A DNA stretch of 43,883 nucleotides, from the NCBI GenBank assembly GCA_021202635.1, contig JAJQCQ010000040.1, forward strand, positions 1 to 43,883, given 5' to 3'. The translations under genes and the position numbers were made by a program. The stretch comes from Lachnospiraceae bacterium. GTDB lineage: Bacteria; Bacillota; Clostridia; Lachnospirales; Lachnospiraceae. How positions within the stretch are numbered: the stretch's first letter is position 1; each line of letters begins with the position of its first letter. Under the pieces are notes generated by a model that was not told where the DNA came from, did not search any database, and saw nothing but the letters and a program-made list of their open reading frames with translations. Of this stretch, positions 8,422-16,464 are shown one piece after another.

Positions 8422-8466
8422 GGGCTCTGGAGTATGTTCCTACAGGACATCTTCAGAGCCTTTTTA
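8422..8466 (+). terminator. Rho-independent terminator
   Basis: GGCTCTG (8423-8429) pairs with CAGAGCC (8454-8460), with further inner pairing, and TTTTT follows. A 6-bp hairpin GCCACG/CGTGGC (8403-8421) lies just ahead of it. Confidence 0.7.
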
Positions 8467-8603
8467 TCCAATAGGAAAGTTTTTCGAACTTCCCTGTTGG
8501 ATAAAAACCCTCCGGGGGATGCACATGCCGCGCTAGAGGGAACTGTCTGCTTACGCAGACGCGCGGCAGCGCGAGAATCCCGCAAAACGGGATTCTATTT
8601 TAA
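8461..8603 (+). other. Multi-hairpin noncoding block
   Basis: Three strong structures follow each other in 143 nt. The first is an inverted repeat at 8461-8507 (TTTTTATCCAA with TTGGATAAAAA, inner AGGAAAGT with ACTTCCCT). The second is a nested stem at 8527-8567 (GCCGCGC/GCGCGGC around GTCTGC-TTAC-GCAGAC). The third is a perfect 9-bp hairpin at 8574-8596 (AGAATCCCG/CGGGATTCT). A ribosome site for the gene at 8624 follows. No coding potential is seen. It may be a 5' leader, a processed RNA or a DNA-level element. Confidence 0.55.
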
Positions 8604-8623
8604 AGAAAGGAGAAGTCAAACTT

Positions 8624-8821
8624 ATGAGTGGAACAGATGGGATGACCTGCAATAAATGCCTGTGCCGGTTAAATTCCTGGGACCGCCGCCTCTCAAAGAC
8701 GCTTGCTTACCGGTATCCGCTTTGCGAGAAGTGTATCGCAGATGAATACGGTATGGAAGTGGATTTCCTGCGGGCGAGGATGGAGACGTATTTTGGTATG
8801 CGCCCCTGCCTTGGAATATGA
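8624..8821 (+). CDS. Small zinc-ribbon-like protein, 65 aa
   Basis: Cys9/Cys12 and Cys34/Cys37 form a CxxC-x21-CxxC pattern typical of small zinc knuckles; Cys14 is also near. The start is well supported by AAAGAAAGGAGAAG upstream. It precedes another cysteine-rich protein at 8838 with only 16 nt between, so they are likely co-transcribed. The metal-binding role follows from the cysteine spacing. The biological role is unknown. Confidence 0.65.
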   Translation: MSGTDGMTCNKCLCRLNSWDRRLSKTLAYRYPLCEKCIADEYGMEVDFLRARMETYFGMRPCLGI

Positions 8822-8837
8822 GAGAAAGGAAGAAAAA

Positions 8838-9989
8838 ATGGCGGAATACAATCGGCTGACAAGCGATCTGCTTGCGAAAGGGTTTGATGAGACGCGCTAT
8901 CCTTCTTATGTAAAAATCGCAGGCGGAAGCTTTGGGGTACATCCGCTGGACAATGGTTACGGCGGGTTTGAATACAAACGCGATTTTATATGGAAGCAGG
9001 CGTTTTGCACCGGCTGCGGGCTGTCCGTAAAAGGCCAGAACTGCATCACGGGTTTATTTTACATGGGTGAGAACTGGTGTTATGAAAACAACAATCCTGT
9101 GATCCTCTGTCCTTACCAGAATGGGCACTGCCTGAGAAACGACGGGCGGCTGTGGACGGATAAGGATGCTGACGGGACCTTGTTTTTCTGCGTCTGCCAC
9201 AGGGCAGAGACCTATGACTATAAAAACAGCCTGGAAAAGGTAAGGAAAGAAGCAGAGACAGAGAAACAGAAGAAATACGAAGTATTCAAAGAACAGCATG
9301 GCGGGAAAATCTGCCGCGTGCATATGGCTTATTCTGGGAAAAAACGCGAATGGAAACTGTGTTATGATCCTGTAAGATGCGCCAGGGAATGTTACTCCGA
9401 TTTCTGCCCGATTCGGGGCAGGATGCTTTCCGGTAAAAAAGGAAATGTATTTTATGACTTGAAAATCTCCACTATCCGGAAAGACGATACGTTTTTCAAT
9501 GGTGAACCGGTTGTGCGGATTGAAAAAGGGAAGCGTTTTCTGGATAAACCGGTGTCCCTGGATATCTGCACTGCCATAGCGGCCACGGGAAGCAGGGAGA
9601 TTTACCGGAAAGAATGGTGGAACCGCTACTCCATGCAGCATATGACAGATCCGGATTTGCAGATAGAGATATTAAACCTGCGTGCAGAATCCAGGGAGAG
9701 CCGGGACCTGATGCAGGATCTGGAAGATATCCGGAACGGCATCACAGTCGTGCATGCGTCCGACCAGAAAAAGGCGGCAATGCAGAATAAAAAAGAGCGG
9801 CGGCAGCAGAGAAAACAGAAAAAGATTCAGTCGTTGGAGAACAGGATCCGGAAACAGGGATTTGACAGCTTGTCCGATATGGAACGGGTATATGCCGGAA
9901 AACTGCTGGGTGAGGAACGGGTGAACGAGCTGAAAGCGGAACAGAGAGACGCACCACGTCAGCTTTCGCTGTTTGCAGATGCAGGATAG
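8838..9989 (+). CDS. Cysteine-rich hypothetical protein with basic coiled-coil C-terminus, 383 aa
   Basis: The N-terminal half has several paired cysteines (from Cys57 in CTGCGLSVKGQNC, then CYENNNPVILCPYQNGHC and FFCVCHR), which suggests one or two zinc sites. A middle region repeats the pattern (CYDPVRCARECYSDFCPIRG). The end, from about residue 310, is a Lys/Arg/Gln-rich coiled coil (MQNKKERRQQRKQKKIQ) and finishes RQLSLFADAG, a QLSLF-type motif resembling clamp- or partner-binding tails. Start ATG 8838 follows AGAAAGGAAGAA; a longer frame from 8703 overlaps the preceding gene and is not credible. The family is not recognised. It is likely an element-specific nucleic-acid-associated protein, by inference. 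Confidence 0.7.
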   Translation: MAEYNRLTSDLLAKGFDETRYPSYVKIAGGSFGVHPLDNGYGGFEYKRDFIWKQAFCTGCGLSVKGQNCITGLFYMGENWCYENNNPVILCPYQNGHCLRNDGRLWTDKDADGTLFFCVCHRAETYDYKNSLEKVRKEAETEKQKKYEVFKEQHGGKICRVHMAYSGKKREWKLCYDPVRCARECYSDFCPIRGRMLSGKKGNVFYDLKISTIRKDDTFFNGEPVVRIEKGKRFLDKPVSLDICTAIAATGSREIYRKEWWNRYSMQHMTDPDLQIEILNLRAESRESRDLMQDLEDIRNGITVVHASDQKKAAMQNKKERRQQRKQKKIQSLENRIRKQGFDSLSDMERVYAGKLLGEERVNELKAEQRDAPRQLSLFADAG

Positions 9990-10053
9990 TATCTGCTTCC
10001 ATATGAATTAGATGTGATGGGAGAAAAATTTCCCGATAAAGAATAAAAAACAC

Positions 10054-10090
10054 TTGGCGGACAACTGATTCAACGGTATAATGGAATCAG
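10054..10090 (+). promoter_or_regulatory. Promoter with inverted-repeat operator for the gene at 10115
   Basis: A -35 TTGGCG (10054-10059), a 17-bp spacer and a -10 TATAAT (10077-10082). A perfect 7-bp inverted repeat CTGATTC/GAATCAG (10065-10071 and 10084-10090) brackets the -10, which is the arrangement expected for autoregulation. Confidence 0.6.
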
Positions 10091-10114
10091 GTCTTCACAA
10101 GGAGGTGCCAGAAA

Positions 10115-10381
10115 ATGACATATACGGATGTGAAAATATCAGTACCCAGGGAAATGAAAACATATGTAACTTATTACAACAAGGATATGGAATTGGAAAG
10201 GAACGCACTCCTTTTATATCCTTATATAAAGAATCTGACGATCTCACACGGAAAAGCAGCAGAGATCCTGGGAATCTATAAGACGGATCTGATTGATCTT
10301 TATGAAAAAATCGGTCTGCCATATCTTGACCTGGATATGAAAGAAGTAGAAGAGGAAGTTTCAAACTATCAAAAATTATAA
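10115..10381 (+). CDS. UPF0175-like antitoxin/DNA-binding protein, 88 aa
   Basis: The central part, ISHGKAAEILGIYKTDLIDLYEKIGLPYLDLD, matches the helix-turn-helix and tail of UPF0175 proteins, which often act as antitoxins or small regulators beside PIN-domain toxins. The N-terminal ten residues look like a beta strand (TYTDVKISVP). A strong ribosome site (AAGGAGGTGCC) precedes ATG 10115. An overlapping frame starting at 10081 is a shadow. It has its own promoter with a bracketing inverted repeat. No PIN or other toxin gene is adjacent: the next feature is leader copy 2, so it may be an orphan transcription factor of the element. Confidence 0.65.
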   Translation: MTYTDVKISVPREMKTYVTYYNKDMELERNALLLYPYIKNLTISHGKAAEILGIYKTDLIDLYEKIGLPYLDLDMKEVEEEVSNYQKL

Positions 10382-10403
10382 GGAGCAGCGGTGCGACAAA
10401 ACA

Positions 10404-10613
10404 CAATATATAGAATAAAATAGATTGACCAATACAGGAAATTGTGCTACGATACCAGATGAAAGCTATTTTTATTCATTCGGTATGAATGGATTGTCAG
10501 ATTTTATTCCGGCGGCATGGCCGGAAGTGTTTTTTTTAACCGTAGGTTTTCTATAAAACAGGATGAAGTTGTGCGAAAAGCGTTCAGAAAGAATATTTCT
10601 GGATGCTTTTTTT
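10404..10613 (+). promoter_or_regulatory. Leader element copy 2: promoter, two hairpins and attenuator
   Basis: CAATATATAG at 10404-10413, -35 TTGACC at 10425-10430, 17-bp spacer, -10 TACGAT at 10448-10453. P1 is ATTCAT/ATGAAT (10474-10490, CGG in the loop). GATTTTAT follows, then P2 at 10507-10526 (TTCCGGC/GCCGGAA). A T8 run comes right after P2 in this copy only. The terminator is at 10576-10613, a 15-bp stem AAAAGCGTTCAGAAA/TTTCTGGATGCTTTT with two wobble pairs, then a T tract. It precedes the operon that begins at 10690/10756 and runs to 16908. Confidence 0.75.
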
Positions 10614-10755
10614 CGTGATACAGCCAAAAGTGTGTGGCTGTGGCCTGGATTACAGGAATACAGCAGGTAATCCGCAAAGGAAGGAGGGTATGATCATAGC
10701 TTTCAGGATTAATAGCAGTAATCAGAGAAAATCAGAAAAGAAGGAGAATTGGATT

Positions 10756-11085
10756 ATGAGCATGATGGACAGTATTTTTGACGGCAGGTTATATCCGGGG
10801 GAGCAGATTCTTTCAAAGGAACCGGAATATACAAATGCGAACCAGGAAGTGGACAGGATTATGGTGGAGCTGGAAACGAAGCTTGAAAAGGCAGAGTACG
10901 ACCTTGTGGATAAGGCGATGGACTGCCTCTCTGCAGCGCAGGATGTGCAGAATAAGGAGTTTTTCCGGTGCGGTTTCGCAACCGGGCTCCTGCTGATGAA
11001 GGAGGCAGGGGAATGCAGTTCTGTATCGGATGCATTACTCCAGGAATGCCGGGCAAAGGTGGAGAAGTATTATGGAACGGATTGA
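10756..11085 (+). CDS. Small hypothetical protein, possibly DUF6809-like, 109 aa
   Basis: The protein opens MSMMDSIFDGRLYPGEQILS and continues as a helical domain (VELETKLEKAEYDLVDKAMDCL, then FATGLLLMKEA). The 'D/NGxxYPxEQI' opening resembles small Firmicutes proteins grouped as DUF6809; I recall this family only approximately. Two starts have ribosome sites: ATG 10756 (AGAAGGAGAATTGG) and ATG 10690 (AAGGAAGGAGGGT), the latter adding 22 residues. I chose 10756 because the family-like sequence starts there. It is the first gene behind leader copy 2. Function unknown. Confidence 0.6.
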   Translation: MSMMDSIFDGRLYPGEQILSKEPEYTNANQEVDRIMVELETKLEKAEYDLVDKAMDCLSAAQDVQNKEFFRCGFATGLLLMKEAGECSSVSDALLQECRAKVEKYYGTD

Positions 11086-11135
11086 CAGGAAAGAATTTGT
11101 GTAAGCCGTAAGGCTTACGGAACAATCAGAACAGC

Positions 11136-11175
11136 GGACAGGCAGGGTACAAAGACAGGCGTACCCTGCCTGTTC
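11136..11175 (+). other. Strong intercistronic hairpin before the AAA+ ATPase gene
   Basis: GACAGGCAGGGTAC (from 11137) pairs with GTACCCTGCCTGTTC (11161-11175) almost perfectly over a 10-nt loop, without a U tract, 24 nt before the ATG at 11200. A smaller hairpin GTAAGCC-GTAA-GGCTTAC lies at 11101-11118. They could set transcript stability or translation of the ATPase rather than terminate. Confidence 0.55.
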
Positions 11176-11199
11176 CCGTTTAGAAGGGAGGACAGGAAG

Positions 11200-13008
11200 A
11201 TGGGATGGGATTCACATCTTTTTGAGACGTGGCAGCTGAATACGCAGTTGCCGCCGCGTTTTGAGCAGGTTTTTTCAGGGGAACGAAAGGCGTTTTACTC
11301 GACGAAACCGGAGGACTGTTCTGCGTATAACAGCAGAAAAACCGGGAAAATGGCGACGCTGTACCCGCACGTGCTGCGTGCACTGGAGGCTTTGGTCCGT
11401 GGGGAGTCAGGCGAAGGTGATGTCGCAGCCGGGGTACAGGTTGGTGCAGATGGACGGCTCTGTTATTACTGTATGGAATATACGAAGCCGGGGAACCACA
11501 AAGAGCTGCTGGTATATAAGCCGACGACAGGGACGTTCCTGGCGGGGCTTCTGGTTGGACCGGAGAAAACCGGCAGGGTTCCTATGGTAAGGCAGGATGG
11601 CAACGACGGGGAGGAATTCATTGCCCTGCTCTCTTATGCGAGTCTGGTAAAAAACGGGCCTGCCTATGACAGGGAATTCTGCAGCGCCTATGACATCCTG
11701 AAAAAGGAATACCAGTCGGGCGCCCCAGATGCCGGGCAGATGATCCATGCTGCGTATCTTTGCTGTGACAACCTCAGGTGGCGGATTGAGGACCTGGATG
11801 TTTCGGAAGAAGGGGTGCTGCCTCTTGGACGCACGAAAGCGCAGGGGCTGGACGTGGAAATGCTGAGTTATCAGGCACTTTTCATGGGACTTTACGCACC
11901 GACTGAGACTACGGTCGGCCATTTTACGGTGTTTGAGCCCCAGGGGGAGAGCCAGGGATACGGGATTGAAGAATTGCGGAAGCTTTACGCAAAGGAATGG
12001 GAGTTCCCGGAAAACGTAAGGCAGCGGATCCCGCGGCTCCCGGATTCTTACCGGGTAAGCGCTTCTGCGGAGCGGATCCTGTGTGCGATTGAAAAGACTC
12101 CGGCCCGCGTTTTCATGATGACCGGGAGTGCCGGGGTCGGGAAGACAACGGATGCGCAGCTGATCGCGCAGGTGCGTGGCGTTCCCTACTATAAGTTTAC
12201 CTGTGGGCCGAATACGGATGAGATTGAGCTGATCGCTTCCATGGTGCCAAACACGGAAACGCATACGGAAAATGTGCCGGATGTCCCGGATTATGAAGAC
12301 CTTCAGATGGACCCTGCGACGGCACTGATGAAGGTATGCGGGGAGTACCAGGATGGGATCAGTGAGAAGGAGGCGTTCCGGATAATAACGGAACTTTTGT
12401 TCCAGAAAGGATATCAGGCAGCGAAAGCAGAGCGGGATTTCCGCATGGTGGAGTCACCAATCATAGAGGGGTGCAAAGTCCCGTCCGTGGTTGAGATTCA
12501 GGAGCCCCTGCTGATCGAACGCCCGGCGACGCTGGCAAAATTTAACGCTTTGCTGGATGAATGCGCTTCGATTGAGCTTTTAAACGGCGAGGTAGTCCGC
12601 CGGCATCCGGATACAGTTATCATCCTGACGACGAACATGGATTATATTGGCTGCCGCCAGATGAATGAGTCCGTTTTGTCGCGCATCCGTTTTGTTGACC
12701 ACAGGCCGGACCTGACTGAGAAGGAAATGGTGCAGCGGGCTATGCGGAAAACCGGGATGGCCGACTGTGAAATCCTCCAGAAGATGGCACAGGCAGTTGT
12801 GAAAATCCGCCGCTATCTGAAAGAAGAGGAGCTGCGCGGCGGTGTCTGTGAATACCGGGAATACGAGGACTGGGTCTGGGCGTACCTTTCCGGCGGGAAC
12901 CTTTTGAAGGCGGCGGAGCATACGGTTATCGCAAAAGCTTCCATGGACGCGGAGGAGCGGCAGGAGATGATGACACTCTTCATCCGGCCGGTTTTTGAGG
13001 AACTTTAG
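11200..13008 (+). CDS. MoxR/CbbQ-type AAA+ ATPase, 602 aa
   Basis: A AAA+ chaperone-like ATPase. The first ~295 residues are an element-specific N-terminal region. Walker A is GSAGVGKTT (residues 309-317). The Walker B position reads VVEIQEP, followed by a long helix and LNGEVVRRHPDTVIILTTN (sensor 1) and NESVLSRIRFVDHRP (arginine finger region), the CbbQ-like arrangement. Such ATPases work in pairs with a VWA-domain protein to insert metals or remodel protein complexes. The next gene, 35 nt downstream, encodes exactly such a VWA protein. The start follows AAGGGAGGACAGG. The AAA+ call is firm; the client is unknown. Confidence 0.88.
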   Translation: MGWDSHLFETWQLNTQLPPRFEQVFSGERKAFYSTKPEDCSAYNSRKTGKMATLYPHVLRALEALVRGESGEGDVAAGVQVGADGRLCYYCMEYTKPGNHKELLVYKPTTGTFLAGLLVGPEKTGRVPMVRQDGNDGEEFIALLSYASLVKNGPAYDREFCSAYDILKKEYQSGAPDAGQMIHAAYLCCDNLRWRIEDLDVSEEGVLPLGRTKAQGLDVEMLSYQALFMGLYAPTETTVGHFTVFEPQGESQGYGIEELRKLYAKEWEFPENVRQRIPRLPDSYRVSASAERILCAIEKTPARVFMMTGSAGVGKTTDAQLIAQVRGVPYYKFTCGPNTDEIELIASMVPNTETHTENVPDVPDYEDLQMDPATALMKVCGEYQDGISEKEAFRIITELLFQKGYQAAKAERDFRMVESPIIEGCKVPSVVEIQEPLLIERPATLAKFNALLDECASIELLNGEVVRRHPDTVIILTTNMDYIGCRQMNESVLSRIRFVDHRPDLTEKEMVQRAMRKTGMADCEILQKMAQAVVKIRRYLKEEELRGGVCEYREYEDWVWAYLSGGNLLKAAEHTVIAKASMDAEERQEMMTLFIRPVFEEL

Positions 13009-13043
13009 ATGCCGGATGGCAGGGAAAAGAGGCAGGGAAAGGA

Positions 13044-15521
13044 ATGAAAAAGGAGCAGAAAGAAATCCGGAAAAGGATCCGGGAAATGAAAGGACGGATG
13101 ACGCCGGAGCAGGTATTTTTATCTCCCCGTTACCAGGAGCTGGTCAGGAAACTCACGAGGGAGATTACGGATGGGAAATTTTCGAATGTCTCCATCCGGT
13201 GCCTGGGCGGTGATACGCCTGCCGGGACATATGACGGGGAGCGGATTGTGGTAAACCTGGACTACGAGCTGCTCCGGAGTTATGCCAGCAAAGAAATGAT
13301 GAACCTGGGGATTATCGGCATAGTCGGGCATGAGTGCGGCCATAAGAATTACTCCGATATTTATTTAAGGGGGAAATACCTGCAGGGCATCCGGATGGAG
13401 CATAAGCTTTATCCGCATGCGCCTGTCCCCCGGACCGGCGCAGATAAAAAAGCGCTTCAGGACATAAAGGAATGTTTTCAGGACGGGGATACGGTTGTTA
13501 TTTCGTATGTGCATCAAATTGCGGCTTTCCTTGGAAACCTGCTGGAAGACCGCTATATAGAAGAAAAAATGTGCCGGGACTATCCGGGCAGTATCCGCAG
13601 CGGTATCCGGATGAATCGGATGCGTATGCTTGACCTGTTCCCGAGCGTGAAGACGATGGAAGCAGATGGGCAGCCTATGGCCTGCATTATGCTCAATGTA
13701 ATTGCACAATACCTGTTTGCAGAAAAATATAATGCCTGGGACGGCGTGGCCGCCTGTTATGTGGAATGCCTGGAAGCATGCAGGCCGCTGCTTGGAGCCG
13801 CAGTGTTGAAAGACGGGGAGAGCGTCAGGTATGAATTGACCAACCAGATTCTGCTAAAGCTGTGGCAGTTTATCCGGGCGGACACCGATAAAATCAGGGA
13901 AGAAATCGCAGGAAATGAGAAAGAGCATGAGAGGGGGAGTGATGGGAATCCAGAGAAATTGAACTCTTCTATGGAAAACTCAGATTCTGTGAATGCCCCG
14001 GCTCCTTTCAATGAATTGAATTCTGCAGATGAAGCAGATTCTTCAAATGAAAGGGAACCAGAAAGTGGGGCTGGCTCATCTGGGTTTCAGGAACAGGGGA
14101 AATTGTCCGAGAAGCAGGACGAGGATGTTATGCCTGATGAAGAAAGTCAGAAGCCAGGTGCTCTAAATCAAAAATTATCTAAAAAAGATTTTTCAGAAGC
14201 GGCGGAGCAGGCAGCAGAAAAACGGATGCAGTGCCTGCCATCATATTCGCATGAACCGGAAGCGGCGCCAGATAATGGCTATCCAGATGTATCTGAGGTA
14301 ACAGCGGGTGATGCGGACTGGGATGGGTGCTGGAATGATGGTGATGGACAGAACAATAGTGAAGATACGGAAAGCAGAAATGGAGATGCTGATGATTTAG
14401 AAAACACGGAGTTTGATAATGATGGGTCTGCTGCCGGAAAGTCGGATATCTCGAATGGTCTGGAATCTATGTCGCAGGAAAATGCTGGTTTGCAAGCCGG
14501 TTTCGCAGATGATTATACTCAGAATCCGGACGATGTTACGGGTACAACAGCATCAATCCCACCGCAGTCCGACGCCAGCCTGCTGTCTTTTTTGTCGGAT
14601 GTGGCGAAAGAACTGGTGGAACAGGAGGACGAAGAAAGGCTGCACCAGAAGCTTTCAGAGGTTCTGAAGCGGACGGATTTTGGAAGCAGCCATGAATCCG
14701 TGAGGAAGGCGATTTTCCGTAACGCAGAGGTTAGTGATGAGGCGGTGCAGCGGTATCTGGAGGCTCAGAAGGAAGTGCGGAAGATCCGGAGAAAACTGGA
14801 GACGGATCTGCTTCCTTATCTGGAAAAGCGGCGTGACCATGCGGAGAACGGGCTGCTGCTTGGCAGGCGGATGGATATCCATTCCCTTTACCGGCCAGAT
14901 CAGAAGGCATTTGAAAAGAAAATCCGTCCGGGGTGTGAGAATGACACCGTAGTTGCCCTATTGCTGGATCTGTCAGCTTCCATGAAATCTGGAAACAGGA
15001 TTGCGCAGGCGCGTTTCGCGGCGCTTTGCCTGTACGAATTCTGCCAGGAAGCGGATATCCCGGTCACTGTTTACGGGCATTATACCGGCCGCATATCGGA
15101 TCAGGACAGTGCTATTTCTTCAGAAGAGGTTGTGTGTCTGGAATCCATGGCGGAGTTTGACTTTACAGACGGGAAGGACGGGTTACGCATTATGGATGCG
15201 TCCCCGAAAGGGGCAAACCGGGATGGCGCGGCGATCCGTTTTATGGGTAGGATGCTCCTGGAGCGCCCGGAAAGGAAGAAAATCCTTGCGCTGGTGAGTG
15301 ACGGGCTTCCGAACGCGGAGAACTATTCCGGGGAGTCAGCCAGGAAAGATTTGATGGAAATCAAAGAAAAGTTGACAGCAGAAGGGATTACCTTCCTGGC
15401 GGCCGCAATTGCAGATGACCGTGAGGCGATCCGCGGGATTTACGGGGATGCGTATGTCGATATCAGCGATATCCGGAAGCTTCCGCAAAAGCTGATGAAA
15501 CAGATCATTAAAATACTATGA
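13044..15521 (+). CDS. VWA-domain protein with N-terminal zincin motif, 825 aa
   Basis: This is the partner of the preceding MoxR-type ATPase. Residues 96-100 are HECGH in a IIGIVGHECGHKN helix, an HExxH zinc-peptidase signature, with a possible third ligand in LLEDRYIEEK. Residues ~290-510 are a disordered, very acidic linker rich in Asp, Glu, Ser and Asn. The C-terminal VWA domain has the MIDAS motif DLSASMKSG (from about residue 640), then GRISDQDS and ALVSDGLPNAENYSG. It resembles CobT-type VWA proteins. MoxR-VWA pairs usually activate metal enzymes, but the HExxH raises the option of a peptidase. The stop overlaps the next unit's first ATG (15518). Confidence 0.85.
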   Translation: MKKEQKEIRKRIREMKGRMTPEQVFLSPRYQELVRKLTREITDGKFSNVSIRCLGGDTPAGTYDGERIVVNLDYELLRSYASKEMMNLGIIGIVGHECGHKNYSDIYLRGKYLQGIRMEHKLYPHAPVPRTGADKKALQDIKECFQDGDTVVISYVHQIAAFLGNLLEDRYIEEKMCRDYPGSIRSGIRMNRMRMLDLFPSVKTMEADGQPMACIMLNVIAQYLFAEKYNAWDGVAACYVECLEACRPLLGAAVLKDGESVRYELTNQILLKLWQFIRADTDKIREEIAGNEKEHERGSDGNPEKLNSSMENSDSVNAPAPFNELNSADEADSSNEREPESGAGSSGFQEQGKLSEKQDEDVMPDEESQKPGALNQKLSKKDFSEAAEQAAEKRMQCLPSYSHEPEAAPDNGYPDVSEVTAGDADWDGCWNDGDGQNNSEDTESRNGDADDLENTEFDNDGSAAGKSDISNGLESMSQENAGLQAGFADDYTQNPDDVTGTTASIPPQSDASLLSFLSDVAKELVEQEDEERLHQKLSEVLKRTDFGSSHESVRKAIFRNAEVSDEAVQRYLEAQKEVRKIRRKLETDLLPYLEKRRDHAENGLLLGRRMDIHSLYRPDQKAFEKKIRPGCENDTVVALLLDLSASMKSGNRIAQARFAALCLYEFCQEADIPVTVYGHYTGRISDQDSAISSEEVVCLESMAEFDFTDGKDGLRIMDASPKGANRDGAAIRFMGRMLLERPERKKILALVSDGLPNAENYSGESARKDLMEIKEKLTAEGITFLAAAIADDREAIRGIYGDAYVDISDIRKLPQKLMKQIIKIL

Positions 15522-15535
15522 TGGGAGAGGATCAA

Positions 15536-16450
15536 ATGGCGAATATACCAAAGGCTTCAAAACAGATCTGTGTCTATAAAACCGATAAGGGCCTGCTGGA
15601 AATGAACAATAAGCTGCTCCCGGCACCGAACGGGACACCCTGGCATATCCATGCGGAAGGAAAGGAGGAAGGGTATTCCCTGATTCAGATGGTTGCGCTG
15701 GATTACAGCCGGGGAAAAGGTGAAAAATCGGTCAGTGTGTACGCCAATGTAAAGCCGGAGGATATCAAATTTCTGTTCATGAAGCTCTGCTTTGGGTTTG
15801 AGTCAGTGAAATATTCTGAACAGAAGATTTTTAAGGACGGGGATGGCGGATTTGTGACATCGCTGCAGATTGAGCGCGCGGAGTATAACGAAAAAGGCGA
15901 CAGGATGCGCCTGCCCTGGAGTGTCCGGATTGGGAATGGTTCCGGCACGGTTGCCTATAACCGCAACGGCGGGCAGTATTACGAAAGGGATTCCTATGAT
16001 GAGAAGCGGGTGGTGAAAGTGCACCTGGATGACCGTTCTTTTTTCCGGCTCTTAAGCCGTACCTGCGCTGTGATTGATGCATTCGAGCAGAAACAGCTCT
16101 ACCGCGAGAAGGACGTCCAGAATTTCCAGACCTTGTTCAATCTCATCTGTGGGAGACTGGAAGCGTATTTTGGCGGCGGACTGAAAAGCGGCGGGCTGCA
16201 AAACAGGCAAGCGATAAGCGGTTACGGCGGACTCTCCCGTAAGAATGGGATTGGTGCGGACAATGGTACGTCAGAGAAAAAACGTATCAGCGGTTATGCG
16301 AATCAGTTCCAGGACGATGGGGATGAGGATTACGGAACCGCGTTTTATGATGACGACCATGAAAGCGATAATGAGAGAGATTATGATGGTCCATTTCATG
16401 AGGATGGCTGCGACAGTGACGACATGGATGTCTTTGAGGATGCGGCATAG
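15536..16450 (+). CDS. Hypothetical protein following the MoxR/VWA pair, 304 aa
   Basis: A soluble protein with a well-packed N-terminal region (SKQICVYKTDKGLLEMNNKL, then VSVYANVKPEDIKFLFMKLC) and a low-complexity C-terminus rich in Asp, Gly, Arg and Tyr, ending in DDMDVFEDAA. No family is recognised. ATG 15536 is chosen because GGGAGAGG lies just upstream; ATG 15518 overlaps the stop of the VWA gene and would add six residues. Its position directly behind the ATPase/VWA genes suggests it is a substrate or accessory of that complex, by inference only. Confidence 0.65.
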   Translation: MANIPKASKQICVYKTDKGLLEMNNKLLPAPNGTPWHIHAEGKEEGYSLIQMVALDYSRGKGEKSVSVYANVKPEDIKFLFMKLCFGFESVKYSEQKIFKDGDGGFVTSLQIERAEYNEKGDRMRLPWSVRIGNGSGTVAYNRNGGQYYERDSYDEKRVVKVHLDDRSFFRLLSRTCAVIDAFEQKQLYREKDVQNFQTLFNLICGRLEAYFGGGLKSGGLQNRQAISGYGGLSRKNGIGADNGTSEKKRISGYANQFQDDGDEDYGTAFYDDDHESDNERDYDGPFHEDGCDSDDMDVFEDAA

Positions 16451-16464
16451 CTGGAGGAAAACCT

